Positions 56,843 to 64,000 of a stretch of DNA of 64,000 bases are shown here, piece by piece; position 1 is the stretch's first letter; each line of letters opens with the position of its first letter. The stretch is taken from contig CAJQUN010000151.1 in the NCBI GenBank assembly GCA_907163345.1, positions 744,001-808,000 of the forward strand, written 5' to 3'. Position numbers and translations under genes: made by a program. The notes beneath the pieces are model-generated. The model searched no databases. It had not been told where the DNA came from and worked only from the letters and a program-made list of their open reading frames with translations. This stretch comes from Haberlea rhodopensis (lineage: Eukaryota > Streptophyta > Magnoliopsida > Lamiales > Gesneriaceae).

Positions 56843-57799
56843 ATTTCTATTCCTGTTTTGGATAGAGAATGTTTTTCTTTTAATATTTCAAATGAAATTT
56901 GTTATATTTTAAAGAATGGTTCTATTATTGGTTTTGGCACTTTCTTAAATGATCTGTATGATTTGAAACTAGCTGATACACCAGTTTGCTTTCAACAAAA
57001 GGGAAAATGTAAGGCTAATAATCTATCTCCTGCACATATTTGGCATGCTAGGTTTGGTCATATTTCTAAGGGAAAGATGAGTAAATTGGTGAGTGAAAAA
57101 TTGTTTGATTCATCAGACTTGGATTCATGACCCACTTGCAAATCTTGTCTCAAGGGAAAAATGACAAAAAGACCTTTCGGTGGTAATCCTGAGCTAGCCA
57201 AAAGTTAGTTGGGTTTGATCCATTCTGATGTTTGTGGGCCGTTATATGTTAACGCACGAGGAAGATATTCTTACTTTATTACCTTTATAGATGATTACTC
57301 GCGATTTGGGTATGTCTATCTTATGAGGTACAAGTCTGAATCTTTTGAAAAGTTCAAAGAATTCAGACATGAAGTAGAGAAGCAATTAGGAACAAGTGTT
57401 AAAGAACTTCGATCTGATCGGGGTGGTGAGTACTTGAGCACCGAGTTCATAGATTATCTTAAAGAGAATGGGATTCTCTCCCAGTGGACTCCGCCTGGAA
57501 CACCACAGCTTAATGGTGTGGCTGAACGAAGGAATCAGACTTTATTAGATATGGTTCGATCAATTATGAGTTCCACTAAGCTTCCGACATCGTTTTGGGG
57601 CTATGCGCTTGAAACAACATGTCATTTGTTGAATAGAGTTCCTTCAAAGGCAGTTTGTTCTACTCCATATATGATATGGAATGGAAAGTCACCTAATTAT
57701 AATTATTTAAAGATTTGGGGTTGCACTGCTTATGTGAAGCAGATGGTAGATGACAAACTGGATATGAGATCCATATTATGTTACTTTGTGGGATATCTT
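56843..57799 (+). pseudogene. Copia integrase (Tork/Angela element)
   Basis: Resumes the copia frame after element D. Pre-integrase domain: IWHARFGHISKGKMSKL, then a TGA (57127-57129), CKSCLKGKMTKRPFGG, a TAG (57205-57207). The integrase core is intact as sequence: LIHSDVCGPLYVNARG, ITFIDDYSRFGYVYLM, RSDRGGEYLSTEF, TPPGTPQLNGVAERRNQTLL (third catalytic residue E), LKIWGCTAYVK. Cut by a solo LTR at 57800. Confidence 0.9.
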
Positions 57800-59354
57800 T
57801 GATAGGCTTAGAATTTAAGTGTTTTTAGCTGTAATTTCTTCCCATTTTTCATACTTTTTCCTGGAAGATATTATGCTTGTTGGTGTTTATTTGTCTATTT
57901 CAGGAAAATTAGTTGGAAATGGAAGAAATGAGCTAAACTGAAGAAAAAGGGTGAAATCGAGGCGAGAAAGAGTTGAAATTGAGGAAGTGGGATTTTAGGA
58001 ATCTCGATCGATCGAGAATATTTCTCGATCGATCGAGCTAGACAGTGTGCTGAGAAGAAAAGAATTTCAAGTCTCGATCGATCGGAACAATGTTTCGATC
58101 GATCGAGCGAGGCAGTAACTTCAGAGCTAATTTTATCAAAGTCTCGATCGATCGGAAGGAAATCTCGATCGATCGAGTGAGGCAGTAAGTTTCAAAGGCT
58201 GACATGAACAGTGCACCGATCGATCGGACGCAATTCTCGATCGATCGATAAGCAAATCCGGGAAAATCTTATCTTCCATTTTTGAATGGATTTTCGAGGG
58301 TTTAAAGGGGGAAATCATTCCATTCCAAGGGATATCATATCAGACGCCCATCTCTCACAAAAGAGGAACCCTAGCCGCCGCCTAGCCGCCGCCAAGAAGG
58401 AGATTCAATCTCCGTTCTTCATCCAAAGTCGAGCCAATCCATTCCGGAGTGCAAGGAAGGAGCAAGAGAAGAAATCACGGTGCAACGCACGTATTCATCC
58501 ACCGTTTATCGTATTTATAAACTTTGATTTCTTTGATTTTCAATTCCATTTGATGTTTTTGAGGTCGAGAGACAATTAAACTCTTATGTAGTTGATTTGA
58601 ATTAAATCTAGTTTATTTTATCGAGTTTTAGTTTCGTTGTGTTTGATTATTGATTCAATTGTGTTTGAGCGCATTGATTGCTATTGTTCATAAATTAATT
58701 GTTTGTGTAGATCAAAGTCTAGCTAACTTTGATTGAATCTGAGAGTTATAACCGAGATCGAGAGATAACGTTGTAACACGCTCCATTAATTTATGATGTA
58801 TGTTACGATTGAGATCGAGAGATGATATCGCATACGTGAGAACTTGGAATCGAGAGATTTAGAGTTATAAGGTTTTGACGATTTATGCAATATTGAATTA
58901 GTAAATAGGTGCACGAGAGTGACTTATTCTAATTTAGTGTTAGTTTCTTTACAGCTCGAGAGAGTGTATCGAATAATAGCGAAAACCTTTCACCTTTAGA
59001 ATCAATTGGTTGATAATTTGATAATTCAGTTGAGTCATTAAAGATAACATAGTTAAACGACGAGCTTGGTAAATTTCTCGAGTGACTTACCTTTGCATAT
59101 CCGGAACCATTCATTTTATTGTTTCTTGTTCATTTTTCGGTCTTTAGTTTAATTTGGCTTTAGTTAATAAACTTCTTAAATCGTAGGCTAAATATAATTT
59201 TATTAATCTTATTTGGTACTTATACGTTAGTCCCTGTGGATTCGACAACCTTTACTTAATTTTCACTATACTAAAACTTGACAACCGTGCACTTGCGGTA
59301 GAATCACTTCACACTATTCTTTGAAATATCTTTTGTTTAAAAATAAAGCGGTCA
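57800..59354 (+). mobile_element. Solo LTR, 1555 bp, Athila/Tat-like
   Basis: TGATAGGCTTAGAATTT ... AAATAAAGCGGTCA flanked by a perfect 5-bp duplication ATCTT (57795-57799 and 59355-59359), splitting the copia integrase. Its layout (GAAGAAATGAGCTAAA near 57922, palindrome cluster 58002-58249, then a TATA-like TTTATAAAC near 58513) resembles the 23682 LTR family. No internal region, so the element was lost by LTR-LTR recombination. Confidence 0.9.
58002..58249 (+). repeat. TCGATCGATCGA cluster in solo LTR
   Basis: Eight palindromes in 250 bp, core CTCGATCGATCGAG with variants ending CGATCGG, separated by roughly 12-45 bp. The inverted copy at 62654-64000 has the same cluster (63771-63950). 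Confidence 0.92.
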
Positions 59355-59694
59355 ATCTTAAAGAAACTAGAGGTTATTATTTTTATAACCCACGTGTAGT
59401 GCGCCGTGTTTCATCGGCGTTGGCTTGGAGAAGTCAGCACACATGAATAGGTGCTCATTAGGAATGAGTTCACTGAGCGACCCTACTCGGAATTCTATAA
59501 GTGGTTACAATTTGTCGAGTATAGAATTTCTAGTCATAGTTGTGCACCATTACTCCTCATGACCTGAGGCGTCATTGAGGTCTTGATAGATAGATGTATA
59601 CTTTGATTTAAAGACTGGTCACATGTGGGTCATAAAGTTGTTATTTTGGGTATGTAGTGATGATGTCAGAGACCTATGATTGTCGTTGGGGATT
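59355..59694 (+). pseudogene. Copia integrase end and start of 3' region
   Basis: Just after the solo LTR, KETRGYYFYNP continues the integrase C-terminal reading (family pattern PKETKGYYFYxP). The frame then leaves the protein and runs straight into 3' non-coding sequence: RT and RNase H are absent. The following block (about 59440-59694) matches the inverted copy near 1900-2050. Confidence 0.8.
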
Positions 59695-61196
59695 TGTTGG
59701 GATATGCCCTAAGACAAATCATTAGATGATTGTTTTGACATACAATGTTTATGATTTTATGAATGGCAATTCATTATTATATATTATTCTTTTAACTATG
59801 CAATGTGAATTAATATATATGTTAATGTCCTTAGAATAATATTGTATTATTCTTTAAGATGTCCCTAGTCAAGTATTATCATGAATAGGGATAATGATAA
59901 TACATAGAGACTAGTATGTGTTGATCGATGAATTGTTCATTGATATGAGATATCAAATCAACATATAGGTACATGTTAGAGAACGATGTACTGGACAGAC
60001 CCACCATGAGAATGCAACATGGATAGTTATATGATCGTCATATGCAATTCTCATAGTGATAATAATGTATGTAATCCTTACGACTTGTGATCATCAGAGA
60101 TCCCAACATAAGGAGTTATGTATCTTGATATCGTCAAACGTTACCAGTAGCAGGGTAATCTATAAAGGCGACTATTGGATACACTACGAATTATGTAGAG
60201 GGATGTTGACTGATCGAGATAGGATTTGTCCCTCCTATATAACAGGAGATGTGTTTGGCCCTTGATCAAGTGAGAACTAAAATGCATGGCCATGCTCGAA
60301 TGAGTCGATATGAGATATCGAGCTTATTCGTTTATTCTAGTTCTACTTGGGGATCAAGAAAATAGAGATTGAATATACGAGTATGACTATTCCATGACTC
60401 GTGTTCAATCTAAACACAAAGGACAAAGGGATTAAGTTACATGGTTAATATTATCACAAGTTCTAAAGGTTATGTCGAGTCATTGACATTCTTGTAATTT
60501 GGGTAGCCTCGATGTGTTGCTAGACACCACTCTTTGCTTGTAACGTAAAATGAGATTTTATGTCACTGCCAACATTACAAGATCCTATCGGGTCGCACAA
60601 AAGATTAAATCGATATAGGGAATTAAATTCATTGGATGAATTAATTAATTAAGAAGAGTCTTAATTAAATAATTGTGAGGATTTAATTAAATCATGGGCT
60701 TGAGCCCATGAGGCTTTGTGAAAGCCTTTAATTAAATTGTTTATAATGATAACAAGGTAATTAATTAGATTAACTCATTCCTTGATAACATTTGATATCA
60801 TAAAAACCTAGCCTCACTCGACAAGCTCTCTCTCGGCCGCCTCCTTGAAGCCGTGAGCTTCTCCAACGCTGCCGTGTTATTCTTGGTGGTTCGTGATGGT
60901 CGTCGATCGGTTATTGTAACCGTGAGTCTTGTTTGTTCAAGAATAAGCATAGCAACTTGTTCTTGAACATCCCTTGTTCGTTTAATCGTGTGGATACCGT
61001 TGAGGCAAGACCTTGGAGGTGTTGCTCGTGACTCGGGATCGTTGGACGTAGTGCACCGTGGAATCTGCTCAAACACGCTACAAGGGTGAGACCTTCGTAT
61101 TCCTTTATCCGATATGAAATCCTATGTATAGATCCATTGTTCTATTAATCCAAAAATTTTATTCCGCTGCGTTGTATGCTCTTAGGATTACTTACA
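59695..61196 (+). mobile_element. Solo LTR, 1502 bp, Angela-like copia
   Basis: TGTTGGGATATGCCCTAAGAC ... GGATTACTTACA with a perfect 5-bp duplication GGATT (59690-59694 and 61197-61201). The start resembles Angela-type LTRs (TGTTGG.AATATGCCCTA), and ATTCCGCTGCGTTG lies near the end. No internal sequence. It interrupts the 3' non-coding part of the Tork copia. Confidence 0.88.
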
Positions 61197-61944
61197 GGAT
61201 TCACCACTGGTCTTTATGAACCAGGATGTCCTATGTGTTTTTCTTAATATGATTCAAGTAATCTCTGGCCAGAGTGGGTAGTGCTTGTGAAAAAAGAGTT
61301 TTCATATACGCACACAATGAATCATATAACGTAAAACAAATACATAATTATTGAAATCATAAGGGGCCTCGACCAACCAATACCCTAGATTCAATCGGGA
61401 CATATTGAGTGAAAGGAATGTATTGCACGCTAACTATGGCTGACAGGTTCTCGTACATTGCTAGTCATTTATATCTAGGTCTTCGTGAACCTAGATGCTA
61501 GGCGCTACCCACAATCGGTAGGTTGTTGCTGGAATTATATTTCCATCATTGTCTATTAAAGGAGTTTAATTGACAATGGGGCATTCAGGGTAAGCCCAAA
61601 GAAGTTGTTTGACTTCTAAAATCACAAAGGTTGTGATCCTACTGCTATGATACACTTGAGCCTTGTTGGGTCACAATCAACCGACTGCCGATCTATCGGT
61701 GAGAATTGAGACTTAAATGTTAAGTGCTCAAATTGAGTGATTAAGATGGGATGAATTTAATTTTGAAAGCTCCCCACTTTAGTGGAGTTTCTATATTTGA
61801 AAATGTTTCATCTATAGAGAGTTCTAAAAAATAAATCATTTGATATATTTATGTCTCATAATTATGTACATTGGTTGTAAATCAAGTTGTTCAATTGGAT
61901 TATGAGTTCATTGTTTTGTGTTGGCTTTTGGGCAAGTGGGAGAT
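61197..61944 (+). other. 3' non-coding region of the Tork copia
   Basis: No gene. It contains the same blocks as the inverted fragment at 1290-2050 and ends with the polypurine tract GGGCAAGTGGGAGAT next to the 3' LTR. Confidence 0.8.
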
Positions 61945-62324
61945 TGTTAGCATGAAATACCCTACAAGCCAAATGCTGGCCCGATGGGCTATATGGACCC
62001 TAGCCTAATTAGCTAGCTCATTACCTTTATAAATATATCATTCCATCTAGGGTTAAAAACAACTCCATTCAATACACTGTAATAAGCCGTCATCACGTTA
62101 GCACTGGTGCCGAGCTTGTAGATCTGGCCAGGTTGATTGGATTAGAGGATCACTGCCATCAGATTGATTTCACTGTTATCGGTAATTCCTTTTCGTGCAT
62201 TTATATTCGATTTGCACTTGTTCTAATATATGAATCAGGCGCGATCTATCCGTCCCTGGGTTAGATCTGTTTATGTTTTATTCCACTGCGTTTGAATCTG
62301 ACGTCGGGGTACAGAAACCCAACA
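61945..62324 (+). repeat. 3' LTR of the Tork/Angela copia
   Basis: 380 bp, TGTTAGCATGAAATAC ... GAAACCCAACA, followed by the ATCCC duplication. Confidence 0.93.
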
Positions 62325-62329
62325 ATCCC

Positions 62330-62653
62330 TACTTGAAAGTATTATATGCCGGATTTTTTATTTTGTTAACTCAATTTCCAGTTAGTTGGAATTTGGGACA
62401 CCCCTCAACTTTTTCCTTCGTACGTATCAATATGTGTTTGTGTGAGTGTGCTTCCCAAACTATATACAACTTGCTGATTGATTTCAAGGGTGGGTTTATA
62501 TTTGTTAATCCATTGATGAAGTCCTTGAGATTGCTCTAATCCACAGAATGTGGTTACACATATGATGGTGACCATGGAATACATTCTCGACTGCGATTTC
62601 TAAATGTTCCTGGTCGATGAGCCTTCGAGAATGGGATACCGATATATGCTCGT
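62330..62653. other. Short spacer, nothing recognised
   Basis: Flanking sequence between the copia 3' LTR and the next LTR. No credible reading frame or repeat. Confidence 0.5.
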
Positions 62654-64000
62654 TGATCGCTTTATTTTTAAACAGAAAATTCTCAGTGTAGCGATTCTTT
62701 ACCGCAAGTGCACGGTGTCAAGTTTTAGTATAGTTAAATGAAAGTAAGGGTTGTCGAATCCACAGGGACTAACGTATAAGTACCAAATAAAACTAGTAAA
62801 TTATATTTAGTCTACAATTAAAAAGAGGGTATATTAACTACTGCAAAATTATAACTAAAGGACCCAAATAAAATAAGAATAAATAAAATGAATGGGTTCC
62901 GGATATGCAAAGGAATTTCGCTCGAGAAATTTATCTCGCTATTCGTTCAACTATGTTATCCTTAAAGATTCGTTTGAATAAGCAATTACCAAACAATTGA
63001 TTCTTAAGGTGAAAGGTTTTCGTTATTATTCAATACACTCTCTCGAGCTGTATAGAAACTAATATCAAATTAGAACAAGTAACTCTCGTTCACTTATTTA
63101 CTAATTCGATATTGCATAAATCTTCAAAACCTCGTTACTCTAAATCTCTCGATTCAAAGTGCTCACGTATGTGATTTTATCACTCGATCTCAATCTTAAA
63201 CATACATCATGAATTAATGTAGCGTATTATAACGTTATCTCTCGATCTCGGTTATAACTCACAATATTCAATCAAAGTTAGCTAGGCTTTGATCTTAATA
63301 AGCATTCAATTCATGAACAATAAGTAATCAATTCACTCAAACACAATCGAATCAATAAATCAAACACAATTAACATCAAACTCAATAAAATAAATTTGAT
63401 TTAATTCAAAACAAATCAATGAGATGCTTAATTGTTTCTCAACCTCAAAAACATCCAATGAAAATGAATATCAAATAAATCTGAGTTTAGAAATACGATA
63501 AAAGCTGGAATGAATCCGTGCGTTGCACCGTAGTTTCTTCTCTTGCTCCTTCCTTGCACTACGGAATTGGCTCGCTCAAACTTGGATGAAGAACGGAAGA
63601 AGATAATTTCTCCCCCTTCTTGTTGGCGGCGGCTACTAGGGTTGTAGGGTGATGATAAAAATCGGTCCTCTCCCTCTCTGATATGATATCTTATGGTATG
63701 GAAGAGATACCCTTTTTAAACCACCGAAGATCACGTTAATTTTGGAAAATCATATTTGCAGAAAATCGCGTCTCGATCGATCGAAAAGATTTTTCGATCG
63801 ATCGGTGCACTGTTCGCTTCAGCGTTTAAAAGTTTCTGCCTCGATCGATCGATCGAGATTTTCTTCCGATCAATCGACACTTCGAAAAAATTGGTGCTGA
63901 ACTCTCTGCCCTGCTCGATCGATCGGTACATATTCTCGATCGATCGAGATTTTGCAAAATCTGAATTTTCCACTTTTTCGCCTCGATTTCACCCGTTTTC
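62654..64000 (-). mobile_element. LTR of the 57800 family, cut by window end
   Basis: Minus-strand copy of the family of the solo LTR at 57800-59354. It starts (plus) TGATCGCTTTATTTTTAAAC, the complement of that LTR's 3' end, and runs through CCGCAAGTGCACGGT, CGAATCCACAGGGACTAACG, and at the far end the palindrome cluster 63771-63950. It is diverged from the solo LTR by many substitutions. The element continues beyond the window, so whether it is solo or full-length cannot be told. Confidence 0.88.
63771..63950 (-). repeat. TCGATCGATCGA cluster, 62654 LTR
   Basis: Five or six palindromes of the TCGATCGATCGA type, some degraded (for example CCGATCAATCGA), at the position matching 58002-58249 of the solo LTR. 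Confidence 0.9.

Larger units (their letters stand above)
46923..62324 (+). mobile_element. Tork/Angela-type Ty1/copia element with three insertions
   Basis: Perfect 5-bp duplication ATCCC (46918-46922 and 62325-62329). Short LTRs 46923-47298 and 61945-62324. The primer site matches tRNA-iMet with mismatches (TGGTATAAGAGACAGG, 47300). Purine tract GGGCAAGTGGGAGAT before the 3' LTR. Net length without insertions is about 3.7 kb: the N-terminal gag and all of RT/RNase H are deleted, leaving gag knuckle, protease and integrase. Insertions: element D (48243-56837), a solo LTR (57800-59354) and a second solo LTR (59695-61196). Confidence 0.92.

Noticed and set aside
62273..62539. 88-codon frame overlapping the copia 3' LTR end
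   Set aside because: Starts inside the LTR and crosses the target duplication; no recognisable motif.

Overview
This is nuclear DNA of a flowering plant, most likely a eudicot, from a repeat-dense accessory region. The plant origin shows in the Del/Tekay, Sirevirus, Tork/Angela and Athila/Tat-type LTR retrotransposons, the initiator tRNA-Met and tRNA-Asp primer-binding sites, the hAT and Harbinger miniature elements, and the plant-type LINE debris. I cannot name the species. Only one host gene is convincing: an intronless minus-strand gene at 9131-10360 for a plant glutaredoxin-like protein with an MGC N-terminus and a C-terminal CxxC zinc-finger-like tail.

Layout. 1-3900 is a mosaic of decayed LINE and copia fragments split by a 580-bp hAT MITE (2552-3131) and followed by a partial LTR. 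3901-7959 is a truncated minus-strand Del/Tekay element (A). 7960-13913 is the genic island, which also holds a 1284-bp non-autonomous Harbinger element (11304-12587). 13914-46850 is a minus-strand gag-only Sirevirus that has been interrupted repeatedly. In its 3' LTR sit a coding-less Del-like element (B, 14531-23461) and a minimal Sirevirus derivative (23633-33352), which itself carries a very young Athila/Tat-like gag-only element (23682-29188). In its body sits a near-complete Del/Tekay element (C, 34656-44083). 46923-62324 is a Tork/Angela copia element with three insertions: a complete minus-strand Del/Tekay element (D, 48243-56837) and two solo LTRs (57800-59354 and 59695-61196). The window ends in another LTR copy (62654-64000). 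Target-site duplications are visible for almost every element, so the nesting order can be read directly.

The most unusual signal is non-coding. (1) The LTRs of all four Del-type families (A-D) share one layout: TATA box, pyrimidine-rich leader, GTAAG- or GTGAG-type donor, a first intron-like segment holding a cluster of CGATCGATCG palindromes, a 60-65 nt exon-like block, a GTACGTA donor, and a second intron-like segment holding tandem AGCG/CGCT hairpins that ends in an AG acceptor. (2) The 3.8-kb interior of element B has no recognisable coding sequence. It starts as a CCGCT/AGCGA minisatellite and continues as a chain of dozens of different short inverted repeats, each with its own stem sequence. 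(3) LTRs of unrelated families (Gypsy and Copia) each carry their own set of clustered palindromes, and in related LTRs the palindrome sequence has changed while its position is kept. Together these suggest selection for RNA (or DNA) self-pairing in the untranslated parts of these retrotransposons, possibly for dimerisation, packaging or splicing control. That functional reading is inference.
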